Source: Devosia faecipullorum
GTDB taxonomy: Bacteria; Pseudomonadota; Alphaproteobacteria; Rhizobiales; Devosiaceae
Reading direction: 5' to 3'
DNA: 64,000 nt
Assembly: GCF_015158295.1 (NCBI RefSeq)
Contig: NZ_JACDXV010000002.1
Coordinates: 403,501-467,500 of the forward strand
A program made the position numbers and the translations under genes. The notes below the pieces were generated by a model. That model was not told the origin of the DNA. It saw only the letters and a list, made by a program, of their open reading frames with translations, and made no database searches. Positions within the stretch are counted from its first letter, which is position 1. The number at the start of each line of letters is the position of its first letter. Below, piece by piece: positions 45,881 to 56,501 of this stretch.

Positions 45881-46708
45881 ATGCGGGTCGCTGCTATCCA
45901 GATGCGTTCGGGGCTCGACCCCGAAGCCAATCTCGCTGCCTTGGACATTTTTCTGGCCGAAGCGGCAGGGCAAGGCGCCGCCTATGCGCTGACGCCGGAA
46001 GTCACCATGATCTTTCCGGAAAACCGTGCGCAATTGCGCTCGGTCGCCGCGCCCTTCGAGGGGCATGAGCAATTGGCGAGGACCGGCGAACTGGCCCGCC
46101 GGCACAAGATGTTTGTCCATATCGGCTCGTTGCCGGTGCCGCTCGAGGATGGCCGCTTCGCCAATCGCTCGGTGCTGTTCGGGCCGGACGGCGCGCAAGT
46201 GGCCATTTACGACAAGATCCATCTTTTCGATGCCGATATTGCCGGGCTCAATGCCTATCGGGAAAGCGCCACCTATAAGTCCGGCGACAGGGCGGTGATC
46301 GCCCCTGTCGGGGAATTCACCCTGGGTTTCTCAATCTGCTACGACATGCGCTTTCCCAAGCTTTACAATGCTCTGGCCAAAGCTGGGGCCAGCCTGATGG
46401 CGGTGCCGGCGGCTTTTACAGTGCCGACCGGACAAGCGCATTGGCATGTTCTGCTGCGCGCTCGGGCCATTGAAACCGGTTCCTATGTCATCGCGGCGGC
46501 GCAGGGCGGCGAGCATGCCAATGGACGCGCCACCTATGGCCATTCGCTGATCGTGGATCCCTGGGGCAAGGTGATTGCCGAACTTGATCATGACGAGCCC
46601 AGTGTCCTCATGGCCGATATCGATCCGGCCGCCGTTATCGAGGCAAGGCAGCGGGTGCCGGCCTTGGCCAATGGGCGTGACTTTACCGCGCCGCGTTTGC
46701 ACGGCTGA
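45881..46708 (+). CDS. Carbon-nitrogen hydrolase (Nit1/NitFhit-like)
   Basis: A 275-residue nitrilase-superfamily amidase. The catalytic triad is E40 (LTPEVTMIFPE), K112 (YDKIHLFDADI) and C153 (FSICYDMRFP). The VPAAFTVPTGQAHWHVLLRARAIE segment places it in the Nit group, whose eukaryotic and bacterial members hydrolyse deaminated glutathione. That substrate is inferred and fits its glutaredoxin neighbour. The ATG at 45881 follows an in-frame GTG at 45878; both are close to the grxC stop, so the genes are probably one operon. Confidence 0.92.
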   Translation: MRVAAIQMRSGLDPEANLAALDIFLAEAAGQGAAYALTPEVTMIFPENRAQLRSVAAPFEGHEQLARTGELARRHKMFVHIGSLPVPLEDGRFANRSVLFGPDGAQVAIYDKIHLFDADIAGLNAYRESATYKSGDRAVIAPVGEFTLGFSICYDMRFPKLYNALAKAGASLMAVPAAFTVPTGQAHWHVLLRARAIETGSYVIAAAQGGEHANGRATYGHSLIVDPWGKVIAELDHDEPSVLMADIDPAAVIEARQRVPALANGRDFTAPRLHG

Positions 46709-46771
46709 GCCGGCTGCCTATATGGTTCGGATAGAAAGCCGGTCCGGTTCCGGCGTGAAACGACAAGATTG

Positions 46772-47194
46772 ATGATCCAATATTCGCTTCAATGTGCGCA
46801 GGGGCATCGCTTCGATGCCTGGTTCAAGAACGCCGCAGCCTACGACGAACAGCAGGCGCGCGGCATCGTCACCTGTGCGCAATGTGGGGATGGTCATGTC
46901 GAAAAGGCGCCGATGGCGCCCAATGTTGCCCGTACAGACACGGCGCGCCTGCCGCTGGCGGCGGGCCAGCCCGATGCGGCGAAATTCCGGGACATGCTGC
47001 GGCAATACCGCAAGGCGGTGATGCAGAAGGCCGATTATGTCGGCGACCGTTTCGCCGAAGAGGCGCGGAAAATCCATTTCGAGGAAGCTGATCCGCGCGG
47101 CATTTATGGCGAGGCCAGCCGCGACGAAGTGGCCGGCCTGATCGAAGACGGCGTCAGTTTTCTGCCCCTGCCCGATCTGGGTGAGGACAATTAA
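46772..47194 (+). CDS. DUF1178 family protein
   Basis: A 140-residue protein of the DUF1178 family, common and uncharacterised in alphaproteobacteria. IQYSLQCAQGHRFDAWFKN and IVTCAQCGDGHVEKA supply three cysteines and a histidine that may bind zinc. YVGDRFAEEARKIHFEE and ADPRGIYGEASRDEV mark the conserved C-terminal part. ATG 46772 starts the conserved sequence; a TTG one codon upstream is less likely. The ribosome-binding site is weak. It follows the nitrilase after 63 bases. The next 234 bases up to ilvD hold nothing I recognise. Confidence 0.88.
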   Translation: MIQYSLQCAQGHRFDAWFKNAAAYDEQQARGIVTCAQCGDGHVEKAPMAPNVARTDTARLPLAAGQPDAAKFRDMLRQYRKAVMQKADYVGDRFAEEARKIHFEEADPRGIYGEASRDEVAGLIEDGVSFLPLPDLGEDN

Positions 47195-47428
47195 GGCACC
47201 GTGACGGGACAATGTTCTGGCGATAGCAGGCCAGCGATCGGCACGGACGTCTCCTTGATTTCGAGATTTTTGGAGATTGGGTCGGCCCGATAGGGAGGGT
47301 GGAATCCCCGCTATCGAGCCTGACCAATCCAGCAAGCCTTGGCAGGCCGCTGGATGGCTGGGTTTGCTCTACATGCCGCCGCGCCGCTTGTCACGCGAAT
47401 GTCGCGGCGCGGGAAGAAATGTCTGGCC

Positions 47429-49282
47429 TCAATCCATCAGCTTGTTGATGGCTTCGGTGTCGCGGACCGCGCCCTTGGCGGCCGAGGTGACGAAAGCGGC
47501 ATAGGCCTTGAGTGCCGTCGTGACCTTGCGCTTGCGCTTCTGGGCCGGCTTCCAGCCGAGCTTGTCCTGCTCGGCGCGGCGTGCCGCCAGTTCGGCATCA
47601 TTGACCAGAACATTGACGGTGCGGTTGGGGATGTCGATTTCGATGATGTCGCCTTCGCGCACCAGCCCGATGGCGCCGCCTTCGGCCGCTTCGGGCGAAG
47701 CATGGCCGATGGAGAGCCCCGAGGTGCCGCCGGAGAAGCGGCCATCGGTCAGCAGGGCGCAGGATTTGCCGAGGCCCTTCGACTTGAGATAGCTGGTGGG
47801 GTAAAGCATTTCCTGCATGCCGGGGCCGCCGCGCGGGCCTTCATAGCGGATGACGACCACGTCGCCGGGCTTGATCTCGTTGGAAAGGATCGCCTTGACC
47901 GTCGCGTCCTGGCTCTCGAAAACGCGGGCCGGGCCGGTGAATTTCAGGATCGATTCATCCACACCCGCGGTTTTGACGATACAGCCCTCGAGCGCGATAT
48001 TGCCCTTGAGCACGGCGAGGCCGCCATCCTTGGAGAAGGGGTTTTCCGCCGAGCGGATGACGCCATTATTGCGGTCGAGGTCCAACTCGGCCCAGCGATT
48101 GGACTGGGAAAAGGCCTCGGTGGTGCGAACGCCACCGGGCGCGGCCATGTAGAATTGGCGCACGCTGTCCGAATTGGTCCGCGAAATATCCCACTTGTCG
48201 AGCGCATCGCCCATCGTGGGGGCGTGGATGGTCGGCTCGTTGCGGTTGATCAAATTAGCGCGGTCGAGCTGGCCCAGAATGGCCATGATGCCGCCAGCGC
48301 GGTGCACGTCTTCCATATGCACGTCATTCTTGGCCGGCGCGACCTTGGAAAGCACCGGAACGCGGCGCGACAGAGCGTCGATGTCGTCCATGGTGAAGTC
48401 GACCTCACCCTCATGGGCGGCGGCAAGAATGTGCAGCACGGTATTGGTCGAGCCGCCCATGGAGATGTCGAGCGCCATGGCATTTTCGAACGCGGCCTTG
48501 GTGGCGATGGAGCGCGGCAGCGCGGTTTCGTCATCCTGCTCGTAATAGCGGCGGGCCAGATCGACGATCAGGTGGCCGGCCTCCTGGAACAGCCGTTTGC
48601 GGTCCGAATGGGTGGCAAGGGTTGAGCCGTTGCCGGGCAGGCTGAGGCCCAGCGCCTCGGTGAGGCAATTCATGGAATTGGCGGTGAACATGCCCGAGCA
48701 TGAGCCACAGGTGGGGCAGGCATTCTGCTCGACCAGTTCGACTTCCGCATCGCTATAGTGATCGTCGGCGGCCATCACCATGGCATCGACCAGATCGAGC
48801 GCCTGCAATTGGCCCTTGACCATGGCCTTGCCCGCTTCCATCGGACCGCCCGAGACGAAAACCACGGGGATATTGAGCCGCATGGCGGCGTTGAGCATGC
48901 CGGGGGTGATCTTGTCGCAATTGGAGATGCAGACCATGGCGTCGGCGCAATGGGCGTTGACCATATATTCGACAGAGTCCGCGATGATATCGCGGCTGGG
49001 CAGGGAATAGAGCATGCCGTCATGGCCCATGGCGATGCCGTCATCCACCGCTATGGTGTTGAATTCCTTGGCGACGCCGCCTGCCTTTTCGATCTCGCGG
49101 GCGACCAATTGGCCAAGGTCTTTCAAATGCACGTGACCGGGAACGAACTGGGTGAAGGAATTGACCACGGCGATGATCGGCTTGCCGAAATCATCGTCCT
49201 TCATGCCGGTGGCGCGCCAGAGCCCGCGGGCGCCGGCCATGTTGCGGCCATGGGTGGTGGTGCGGGAACGATAGGCGGGCAT
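47429..49282 (-). CDS. ilvD: Dihydroxy-acid dehydratase
   Basis: A 617-residue iron-sulfur enzyme of branched-chain amino acid and pantothenate synthesis, forming 2-keto acids. Cluster cysteines lie in [12 protein letters not shown] and [44 protein letters not shown] and the length (the long E. coli type) fit. The ATG at 49282 gives [20 protein letters not shown], with GAGGA eight bases upstream. A perfect inverted repeat lies 86 bases upstream and may be an operator. Confidence 0.96.
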   Translation of the reverse strand: MPAYRSRTTTHGRNMAGARGLWRATGMKDDDFGKPIIAVVNSFTQFVPGHVHLKDLGQLVAREIEKAGGVAKEFNTIAVDDGIAMGHDGMLYSLPSRDIIADSVEYMVNAHCADAMVCISNCDKITPGMLNAAMRLNIPVVFVSGGPMEAGKAMVKGQLQALDLVDAMVMAADDHYSDAEVELVEQNACPTCGSCSGMFTANSMNCLTEALGLSLPGNGSTLATHSDRKRLFQEAGHLIVDLARRYYEQDDETALPRSIATKAAFENAMALDISMGGSTNTVLHILAAAHEGEVDFTMDDIDALSRRVPVLSKVAPAKNDVHMEDVHRAGGIMAILGQLDRANLINRNEPTIHAPTMGDALDKWDISRTNSDSVRQFYMAAPGGVRTTEAFSQSNRWAELDLDRNNGVIRSAENPFSKDGGLAVLKGNIALEGCIVKTAGVDESILKFTGPARVFESQDATVKAILSNEIKPGDVVVIRYEGPRGGPGMQEMLYPTSYLKSKGLGKSCALLTDGRFSGGTSGLSIGHASPEAAEGGAIGLVREGDIIEIDIPNRTVNVLVNDAELAARRAEQDKLGWKPAQKRKRKVTTALKAYAAFVTSAAKGAVRDTEAINKLMD

Positions 49283-49367
49283 GGTTGATCCTCGGAATGG
49301 GTCCGGTGGGGCCGGATTTGGTCTTTGATCCTGTTTAGACCCATTCCTGCCCAGCGGCAAGAAATTT

Positions 49368-49390
49368 CCGTACCGTAACGTACGGTACGG
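49368..49390. promoter_or_regulatory. Perfect 10-base inverted repeat upstream of ilvD, possible operator
   Basis: CCGTACCGTA (49368-49377) and TACGGTACGG (49381-49390) are perfectly complementary with ACG between them. There is no T run, so it is unlikely to be a terminator. The half sites also repeat a CGTAC/GTACG core, typical of dimeric regulators of TetR type. It lies between ubiG and ilvD, both on the minus strand, 86 to 108 bases before the ilvD start. Confidence 0.6.
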
Positions 49391-49499
49391 CTATCTTGAC
49401 GTGCATGGCGGCGAACGGGCGGCAGCACTTACAAAGCAGAATCGGCTTGCGTCCGGCGTAGCTTGTCCGCGTCGCAAACCAGCGCCTGTCATGCCCAGG

Positions 49500-50240
49500 T
49501 CAGGCGCGCGCTCTTTCGGCCAAAACCATGTAGTTGATCGCCATGTCCGCGGAGAGCCGCCATTCGTCGGCCAGCGGATGGAAGACCACGCCGGATTGAT
49601 CGATTATCTTGAGGCCATTGCGCTTCAATTGCGCGCCGATCTCTTCGGGTGTGAGGAATTTGTTCCAGTCATGGGTGCCGCGGGGCAGCCAGCGCAGCAC
49701 ATATTCGGCGCCGATCACCGCCAGGGCCCAGGAGCGTGCCGTGCGGTTGAGCGTGGCGGTGAACATCAGTCCGCCCGGAGCAACCAGATCGGCGCAGCTT
49801 TTCATATAGAAGTGCACGTCATCGACATGTTCCACCACCTCCATGTTGAGCACCACGTCGAAGCGCTCGCCCGCTGCGGCCAATGCCTCGCTGGTGGTGA
49901 CGCGATAATCGATGTCGAGGCCCGATTGTTCGGCATGGATGCGGGCTATGGCGATATTGCGCTCGGCGGCGTCGATGCCGATGAGCCTGGCCCCCAGCCG
50001 GGTCAGCGGTTCGCAAAGCAGCCCGCCGCCGCAGCCGACATCGAGGATGGTAAGACCTTCGAAGGGCCGGATGGAATTGGTATCCCGCACGAAATGGCGG
50101 ATCAAGTGGTCGCGGATATAGCTCAGCCGCACCGGGTTGAACTTATGCAAGGGCTTGAACTTGCCCTTGGGATCCCACCATTCCTCCGCCATGGCGGTGA
50201 ACTTGGCGATCTCAGCGTCGTTGACGGTGGTGGCGGTCAT
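49500..50240 (-). CDS. ubiG: 3-demethylubiquinol / polyprenyl-hydroxybenzol O-methyltransferase UbiG
   Basis: A 246-residue SAM-dependent methyltransferase for both O-methylations of ubiquinone. [21 protein letters not shown] is the signature N-terminus, [14 protein letters not shown] the SAM loop, [12 protein letters not shown] and [15 protein letters not shown] the family regions. ATG 50240 has GGAG seven bases upstream; the Met at 50252 is less favoured. The open frame continues far upstream without conservation. It lies 68 bases past the unknown secreted protein gene on the same strand. Confidence 0.95.
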   Translation of the reverse strand: MTATTVNDAEIAKFTAMAEEWWDPKGKFKPLHKFNPVRLSYIRDHLIRHFVRDTNSIRPFEGLTILDVGCGGGLLCEPLTRLGARLIGIDAAERNIAIARIHAEQSGLDIDYRVTTSEALAAAGERFDVVLNMEVVEHVDDVHFYMKSCADLVAPGGLMFTATLNRTARSWALAVIGAEYVLRWLPRGTHDWNKFLTPEEIGAQLKRNGLKIIDQSGVVFHPLADEWRLSADMAINYMVLAERARA

Positions 50241-50308
50241 GGCGGGCTCCATTTGTCGCCCATATGACCCGGAGGGCATGGCTGGAGCAAGGCGCGCCAT
50301 GTCGCAAT

Positions 50309-51562
50309 CTATTGCGCTTCCGCAGCCTTGAGCGCCTGCCAGCGGTAAAGGGCGTAAGTATAGCCGGTATGGGTGCGCAAGTCCTCCGGATCGGCATGGA
50401 CCGTGTCGAGGGCGCTGGAAATGTAGAAGCGGAAGGGCTGGTCGGGCGATCCCTTGAGAATGGCTTCCATAGCTTCGGGGGGCAGGCCGAAGCAGGGGGC
50501 ACCGAGGCAAGGTTCATCGAGGCGCTGGGCCCGGAACGGGATGGCGTCGCCCCACCATTGCTGGCTGCGCATATAGGCGTAATCGCTCTTTTGTGCCGGG
50601 GGCAGCGGCTTGGGATTGATCAGCAGCGTCACCGAACCATCGGCCAGGAGGACTGGGGCATCTTCTCCCCAGGTCAGGATGCGCATCTGCCTGTCCTGGG
50701 TGGCGGCGAAGACGAGATAGACCTCGCCGGTTTGCTCATAGAGCTCGTAGCGGGCGGGCGTGCCTAGAAGATCATAGACGCGGGCGCCGCTGGCATCGGC
50801 CAGGGTGGTGAAGAACGCCGATTCGTCCGCTGGCGAGCGCTCCATGCGGGCCCGGTAGCCGGCAGCCTCCGCTTTCATGTCGAAGAGTATGCTGTCGAGT
50901 GTCCCCGCCATGCCACTGATCAGGGACTGGACGTAGAAGTCGTCGCCGCCGATGCCGTAGGCCTCCAACTCCTCTTCATACATGTCGCCGAAGTCGAAGA
51001 GGCCAAAGGCGAGTGCGCTTTCGGCGTCCTCGCTGCGCGCATCATCCACCTTGGCCTGGGCGAAGCGTTGGGCCTGTGCGAGAAAGGCTGGCCAGTGCTC
51101 GCCGTAGAGCGGGGCGATCATGGCTTCATAGGCATGGCCAGCCTGTTTCCGTTCGTCGCTCAGACCCTTGTCCTCGAAGGCGATCATGATGTCGGAATAG
51201 AGCCGGTAGGCGATCTGGTCGCGCAGCGCCAGGATATGGGGCGCGGCGGCCTGCTGGTCGGCGCAGTTGATGCCGGCGGCGACGGCCTTGCCCATATCGG
51301 CCAGTTTATTGAAGGCGGCCAGATACTGCTCCGCATCGATCTTGCCAGCGTCATAGGCACTAGAAAACCAGAGGGGCCGAAGCAGGTCGGTCTCGATGCC
51401 GCCGGCTTCGAGAGCCTCGAAATAACGCAGGAAATGGCACTTGTTATCGATGGCGCGCGCCGTCTGGTAGGTGACGAATGCTTGTTCCTCGGCGTCCTGG
51501 GCCAGGGTTGAACCATGCCCGAAGGCGAAAAAGGCAAGGGCAAGCAAGATCTGGCGCAGCAT
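50309..51562 (-). CDS. Unknown secreted protein
   Basis: A 417-residue protein I do not recognise. A clear signal peptide ([22 protein letters not shown]) puts it in the periplasm or outside. The mature part is largely helical up to about residue 240, then probably mixed. Cysteines occur in [18 protein letters not shown] and a C-x4-C pair ([11 protein letters not shown]) near the end, which could form disulfides. ATG 51562 has GGAGG six bases upstream, making the start firm. It is divergent from lysC and upstream of ubiG. No catalytic motif is evident. Confidence 0.8.
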   Translation of the reverse strand: MLRQILLALAFFAFGHGSTLAQDAEEQAFVTYQTARAIDNKCHFLRYFEALEAGGIETDLLRPLWFSSAYDAGKIDAEQYLAAFNKLADMGKAVAAGINCADQQAAAPHILALRDQIAYRLYSDIMIAFEDKGLSDERKQAGHAYEAMIAPLYGEHWPAFLAQAQRFAQAKVDDARSEDAESALAFGLFDFGDMYEEELEAYGIGGDDFYVQSLISGMAGTLDSILFDMKAEAAGYRARMERSPADESAFFTTLADASGARVYDLLGTPARYELYEQTGEVYLVFAATQDRQMRILTWGEDAPVLLADGSVTLLINPKPLPPAQKSDYAYMRSQQWWGDAIPFRAQRLDEPCLGAPCFGLPPEAMEAILKGSPDQPFRFYISSALDTVHADPEDLRTHTGYTYALYRWQALKAAEAQ

Positions 51563-51725
51563 GAATGTCCTCCCGGGTTTCCCGACAATGGAACCAACGA
51601 GCCATGCAGTCACCCCGCGAATGCGGGTGTGGCCTTGATGCCCATTGATTGCGCCCCGCCTTTGTGGCATTTCCCCCGCCATATGCAGCGTACCGCCGGG
51701 TTCGGCGGATCAGCGGGGAAGCCAA

Positions 51726-52991
51726 GTGGCCCGTATCGTCGTCAAATTCGGTGGCACATCCGTCGCCAATGTCGAGCGCATCCGCAATGCCGCGCGCCAT
51801 ATCAAGCGCGAGGTCGAGGCGGGCAATGAGGTCGCCGTCGTGGTTTCGGCAATGAGCGGCAAGACCAATGAATTGGTGGGCTGGGTCAACGACGCCTCAA
51901 AATTCCACGATGCGCGTGAATATGACGCCGTGGTCGCTTCGGGCGAGCAGGTGACGGCCGGCCTCATGGCTATCGTGCTCAGCGAGATGGGTATCCAGTC
52001 ACGTTCCTATTCCGGCTGGCAGGTGCCGATCCGCACCGACGATTCCCACGGCGCTGCGCGCATTGCTGAGATCGACCCGACCGAACTCGATGAACGGCTG
52101 AAAAATGGCTGGGTGCCGGTGATCACCGGTTTCCAGGGCATTTCTCCGCACAATCGCGTCACCACGCTGGGCCGAGGCGGTTCGGACACGTCGGCGGTAG
52201 CGGTGGCGGCGGCGGTCAAAGCCGATCGTTGCGACATTTATACCGATGTGGACGGCGTCTATACGACCGATCCGCGCATCGTGCCCAAGGCGCAGCGGAT
52301 GACCAAGATTTCCTTCGAGGAAATGCTGGAAATGGCCTCGCTCGGCGCCAAGGTGCTGATGATCCGTGCCGTCGAGATGGCGATGGCGCATAAGGTGCGC
52401 CTGACCGTGCGATCCAGCTTCGACGATCCGGACGCTCCCCAGATTGCCCCCGATGGCACGCCCGGCGCCCCGGGCACACTTGTTTGCGATGAGGATGAGA
52501 TCATGGAAAAGCAGATCGTTTCGGGCGTGACGCTCGCCAAGGCCGAGGCCAAGATCACGCTGCGCAAGGTCAAGGACAATCCCGGCGTCGCCGCCGCCAT
52601 TTTCGGCACCCTGGCCGACAAAGGCATCATTGTGGACATGATCGTGCAGAACATTGCCGATGATGGCGCCACGACCGACATCACCTTCACCGTGCCGGAC
52701 AGCGAATATGACAAGGCGGTCAAGGCGTTGGAGGATAATGGCGGGCGCTTTGAATATGCCCGGCTGTCGGGCTCCAAGGGCGGCGCCAAGGTGTCGGTGG
52801 TGGGCGTGGGCATGCGCAGCCATGCCGGTGTTGCCTCCTCGATGTTCAAGGCTCTTGCCGACAAGGGCATCAATATCCAGCTGATCACCACTTCAGAAAT
52901 CAAGACCTCGGTATTGATCGATGAAGAATATGCCGAGCTTGCGGTTCGGGCTCTGCACACCTATTACGGTTTGGACAGACAGGACGGCTGA
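51726..52991 (+). CDS. lysC: Aspartate kinase
   Basis: A 421-residue enzyme phosphorylating aspartate, the first step to lysine, threonine and methionine. VKFGGTSVANVERI starts the kinase domain; GRGGSDTSAVAVAAAV and YTDVDGVYTTDPRIVPKA mark the ATP and aspartate sites. Two ACT domains near 270-410 (VAAAIFGTLADKGIIVDMI and SSMFKALADKGINIQLIT) predict feedback inhibition by lysine and/or threonine. The start is GTG, with GGGGA eight bases upstream. No lysine riboswitch is seen in the 163-base upstream gap. ptsP follows after 70 bases. Confidence 0.96.
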   Translation: MARIVVKFGGTSVANVERIRNAARHIKREVEAGNEVAVVVSAMSGKTNELVGWVNDASKFHDAREYDAVVASGEQVTAGLMAIVLSEMGIQSRSYSGWQVPIRTDDSHGAARIAEIDPTELDERLKNGWVPVITGFQGISPHNRVTTLGRGGSDTSAVAVAAAVKADRCDIYTDVDGVYTTDPRIVPKAQRMTKISFEEMLEMASLGAKVLMIRAVEMAMAHKVRLTVRSSFDDPDAPQIAPDGTPGAPGTLVCDEDEIMEKQIVSGVTLAKAEAKITLRKVKDNPGVAAAIFGTLADKGIIVDMIVQNIADDGATTDITFTVPDSEYDKAVKALEDNGGRFEYARLSGSKGGAKVSVVGVGMRSHAGVASSMFKALADKGINIQLITTSEIKTSVLIDEEYAELAVRALHTYYGLDRQDG

Positions 52992-53061
52992 TCCCGCTGG
53001 AGGGAAACTGGGCCGCGTCCTGATATGAGGGGGGCGGCTTGCGGGTTGCCTTAAAGAGGCG

Positions 53062-55329
53062 ATGGTCACGACCATAGGCGGCCCAAGGGTGCTGCTGCGG
53101 CAATTGCGTGAGGTGATGGCGGAGCCGCTGGCTTCGCAGGCGCGGCTCGACAAGATTGTCGACCTCATCGCCGAAAACATGCGGGCCGATGTCTGCTCCT
53201 TCTATGTGCTGCGCGACGACGGCGCACTCGAACTTTTCGCCACCCATGGCCTCAAGGCCGAATCGGTTCACCTGACGACGTTGCGACTGGGCGAAGGCTT
53301 GGTCGGGCTCATTGCCGCCGAGGCGGAGCCGTTGAGTCTGGATGACGCGCCCAGCCATCCGGCCTTTGCCTATCGGCCGGAAACGGGCGAAGAAAAATAC
53401 AATTCCTTCCTGGGCGTGCCGGTGCTGCGAGCCGGGCAGACACTGGGCGTTCTGGTCGTGCAGAATGCCGACCATCGCCATTACGGCGAAGACGAAGCCG
53501 AGGCCATGCTGACCACGGCCACAATTCTGGCCGAGATGGTTGCCACCAGCGACTTCGTCAATCTCATCCGGCCGGGGTCGGAGATCGACCTCAGGCGGTC
53601 TCGCATGTTCAATGGCGTCAGCTTCACCGATGGCATAGCGCTGGGAAAAGTGGTGCTCCACGACCCGCGGGTCGTGGTGACCAATTTCATCGCAGAAGAT
53701 ACGGATGCGGAAAAGCTGCGTCTGGATGCGGCGCTCGAAACCATGCGGGTTTCCATCGACGCCATGCTCGACCATGGCGATATGCAGCCCTCCTCCGATC
53801 ATCGGGAAATCCTTGAAACCTATCGCATGTTCGCCAATGACCGGGGCTGGGTGAACCGGCTGACGGAGGCGATCGGCAATGGTCTCTCGGCGGAAGCGGC
53901 AGTCGAGCGCGTGCAGAACGACACGCGGGCCCGCATGCTGCGCCAGACCGATCCCTATATCCGCGACCGGCTGCACGATCTCGACGACCTGGCCAATCGG
54001 CTGTTGCGCGTTCTGACCAATAGCAATCAGCCGGCACAGCGCGACCTGCCGGATAATGCCATTCTGGTGGCCCGCAATATGGGGCCGGCCGAATTGCTCG
54101 AATACGACCGCACCAAGCTGCGCGGCGTGGTGCTGGAGGAAGGCGGGGCGACGGCCCATGTGGCCATCGTCGCCCGTTCGCTGGGCGTGGTCGCCGTCGG
54201 GCAGGCGCAATCGATCGTCTCCATGTGCGAGAGCGGCGACGACATCATCATCGACGGCAGCGCCGGCCAGGTGCATCTGCGCCCGACCCGGGAGGTCGAG
54301 CAGACCTATATCGACAAGGTCCGCATTTCGGCGCGGCGCCGTGCGCATTACGCCGCGCTCAAGAACCGGCCGAGCGTTACCCGGGATGGCGTCGAGATCA
54401 CGCTGTTGCACAATTCGGGTCTGGTCGCCGACCTGCCCATGCTCGACGATACCGGCGCGACAGGGGTGGGCCTGTTCCGCACCGAATTGCAATTCATGAT
54501 CGCCAGCCGCCTGCCGCGTCTCAAGGAGCAGGCCGAACTCTATGCCGAGGCGCTGGCGATTGCCGGCGACAGGCCGATCGTCTTCCGCCTGCTCGACATT
54601 GGCGGCGACAAGGTCTTGCCCTATCTGCGGTCCACGGCGGAGGAAAATCCGGCCATGGGCTATCGCTCCATCCGGCTCGGGCTGGATCGGCCGGGCCTGT
54701 TGCGCACGCAGATCAGGGCGTTGCTGCAGGCCGCCAATGGCCGGCCGCTGCGGATATTGGTGCCGATGGTCACCGAGACCTTCGAGTTCAGGCAGACCAA
54801 ACAGGTTATCGTCAAGGAAATCGAACGGCTCAAGCGCGCCGGGCACAAGGCGCCGGAAAAGCTAGAAATCGGCGCCATGATCGAAGTGCCCTCGCTGTTG
54901 TTTGAGCTTGACCAGATCATGCCCGAGGCCGATTTCGTTTCTATCGGCTCCAATGACCTGGTGCAGTTCCTGACCGCCGCCGACCGCGCCAATCCGCGGG
55001 TTTCCAAGGCCTATGACCCCATTGCGCTGCCCCGTCTGCGCGCCATCCGCCTCGTCGTCGATGCGGCGGCGCGCCACGGCAAGCCGGTGACCATGTGTGG
55101 TGAACTGGCCGGCAAGCCGATCGAAGCCCTCGCCTTGATGGCCATCGGCATGACCCGGCTTAGCATGGGACCGGCCTCGATCGGACCGATCAAGGAAATG
55201 ATCCTCAACCTGGAATTGAAGCCGGTTCAGGCGGCGGTGGCGGAGGCCCTCGGCGCCGGCGCCAATGGCCATACGATCCGCACCCTGCTCACCGAATGGG
55301 TGGAGCGACAGAACCTGCCCATCGGATAA
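53062..55329 (+). CDS. ptsP: Nitrogen-type phosphoenolpyruvate-protein phosphotransferase (EI-Ntr)
   Basis: A 755-residue enzyme I of the nitrogen phosphotransferase system. It takes phosphate from PEP and passes it to NPr. The N-terminal GAF domain (residues about 20-165) senses nitrogen status, in enteric bacteria through glutamine and 2-oxoglutarate. The phosphohistidine is in [16 protein letters not shown], and the PEP-binding C-terminal domain has [28 protein letters not shown] and the catalytic cysteine in TMCGELAGK. Position between lysC and prfA is conserved in Rhizobiales. The ribosome-binding site (AAGAGG) lies very close to the ATG. Confidence 0.95.
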   Translation: MVTTIGGPRVLLRQLREVMAEPLASQARLDKIVDLIAENMRADVCSFYVLRDDGALELFATHGLKAESVHLTTLRLGEGLVGLIAAEAEPLSLDDAPSHPAFAYRPETGEEKYNSFLGVPVLRAGQTLGVLVVQNADHRHYGEDEAEAMLTTATILAEMVATSDFVNLIRPGSEIDLRRSRMFNGVSFTDGIALGKVVLHDPRVVVTNFIAEDTDAEKLRLDAALETMRVSIDAMLDHGDMQPSSDHREILETYRMFANDRGWVNRLTEAIGNGLSAEAAVERVQNDTRARMLRQTDPYIRDRLHDLDDLANRLLRVLTNSNQPAQRDLPDNAILVARNMGPAELLEYDRTKLRGVVLEEGGATAHVAIVARSLGVVAVGQAQSIVSMCESGDDIIIDGSAGQVHLRPTREVEQTYIDKVRISARRRAHYAALKNRPSVTRDGVEITLLHNSGLVADLPMLDDTGATGVGLFRTELQFMIASRLPRLKEQAELYAEALAIAGDRPIVFRLLDIGGDKVLPYLRSTAEENPAMGYRSIRLGLDRPGLLRTQIRALLQAANGRPLRILVPMVTETFEFRQTKQVIVKEIERLKRAGHKAPEKLEIGAMIEVPSLLFELDQIMPEADFVSIGSNDLVQFLTAADRANPRVSKAYDPIALPRLRAIRLVVDAAARHGKPVTMCGELAGKPIEALALMAIGMTRLSMGPASIGPIKEMILNLELKPVQAAVAEALGAGANGHTIRTLLTEWVERQNLPIG

Positions 55330-55384
55330 AGCGCCATTGCGCGCTTGATGTTGGGCAGTGCTGGCTTTACATCCGCGCTTGTCG

Positions 55385-55403
55385 TCCCGGCTCGCTGCCG
55401 GGA
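55385..55403. repeat. Short palindrome of REP type before prfA
   Basis: TCCCGGC (55385-55391) and GCCGGGA (55397-55403), followed by TCCAG. It resembles the common alphaproteobacterial TCCCGGC...GCCGGGATCCAG repeat and ends 21 bases before the prfA start, where it could affect translation. Confidence 0.6.
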
Positions 55404-55424
55404 TCCAGCCTGAAAGACCAGCCT

Positions 55425-56501
55425 ATGCCCAGCCTGCCCCAGGACAAGCTCGACGCTCTCGAAACGCGCTTTCAATATATCGAGGCGGCGCTATCGGGTG
55501 GGGCCAGCCCGGACGAATTCGCCAAGCTTTCCAAGGAACATTCCGATCTCAGCGATATTGTCGCGGAGATCGGCGCCTATAAGAAAGCCCTGAAAGACCG
55601 GGCCGAAGCCGAAGCGCTGCTGAAAGGCGGCGACAGGGAAATGGCGGAAATGGCCGAGGCCGAGATCGAGGAACTCGACGAAACCATCGAGAGGCTGGCC
55701 CAGTCGATCCGCATCCTGCTGCTGCCCAAGGACGAGGCGGACGAAAAATCCATCATCCTGGAAATCCGCGGCGGTACGGGTGGCGACGAGGCGGCGCTGT
55801 TCGCGGGCGACCTGTTCCGCATGTATGAACGCTATGCGGCGCTGCGGGGCTGGAAGGTCAGCCTGATGGAAGAAAGTCCCGGCGAAATGGGGGGCTTTAA
55901 GGAAGTCATCGCCAATATCTCGGGCAAGGGCGTCTATGCGCGGATGAAATACGAATCCGGCGTGCATCGCGTGCAGCGGGTTCCGGCGACCGAAGGCTCG
56001 GGCCGCATCCACACGTCGGCGGCGACGGTGGCGGTGCTGCCCGAGGTCGAAGACATTGATATTGAAATCAGAAATGAAGATATTCGCATCGATACGATGC
56101 GCGCTTCCGGTGCCGGCGGACAGCACGTCAACACCACCGATTCGGCGGTGCGGATCACCCATATTCCAACCGGGCTGGTGGTGACTTCGGCGATGAAAAG
56201 CCAGCATCAGAACCGGGCCCAGGCGATGATTGTCTTGCGGTCCCGGCTTTATGAATTGCAGCGGGAGGAGCGGGATAGCGCCCGCTCGGCCGAGCGCAAG
56301 GGTCAGGTGGGATCAGGGGATCGGTCCGAGCGTATCCGTACCTATAATTTCCCGCAAGGACGGGTGACCGATCACCGGATAAACCTCACTTTATACAAGC
56401 TGGACAAGGTGATAGCGGGCGAAGCGCTGGATGAATTGATCGAGGCGCTGATCACCGAGAACCAGGCGGCCCAGCTTGCGGCCATGGAGCAGAGCAACTG
56501 A
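55425..56501 (+). CDS. prfA: Peptide chain release factor 1
   Basis: A 358-residue release factor for UAA and UAG stops. The PxT codon-recognition motif is P187-A-T189 and the catalytic GGQ is at G231-Q233 (SGAGGQHVN). [19 protein letters not shown] is the conserved C-terminal region. ATG 55425 gives the family N-terminus ([20 protein letters not shown]); the ribosome-binding site is poor, and a palindrome lies just upstream. The last codons overlap the probable start of prmC, which methylates the GGQ glutamine. Confidence 0.97.
   Translation: MPSLPQDKLDALETRFQYIEAALSGGASPDEFAKLSKEHSDLSDIVAEIGAYKKALKDRAEAEALLKGGDREMAEMAEAEIEELDETIERLAQSIRILLLPKDEADEKSIILEIRGGTGGDEAALFAGDLFRMYERYAALRGWKVSLMEESPGEMGGFKEVIANISGKGVYARMKYESGVHRVQRVPATEGSGRIHTSAATVAVLPEVEDIDIEIRNEDIRIDTMRASGAGGQHVNTTDSAVRITHIPTGLVVTSAMKSQHQNRAQAMIVLRSRLYELQREERDSARSAERKGQVGSGDRSERIRTYNFPQGRVTDHRINLTLYKLDKVIAGEALDELIEALITENQAAQLAAMEQSN

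Noticed and set aside
51563..51725. Lysine riboswitch before lysC
   Set aside because: The region is only 163 bases long, shared with a divergent gene, and I see no lysine-riboswitch consensus.
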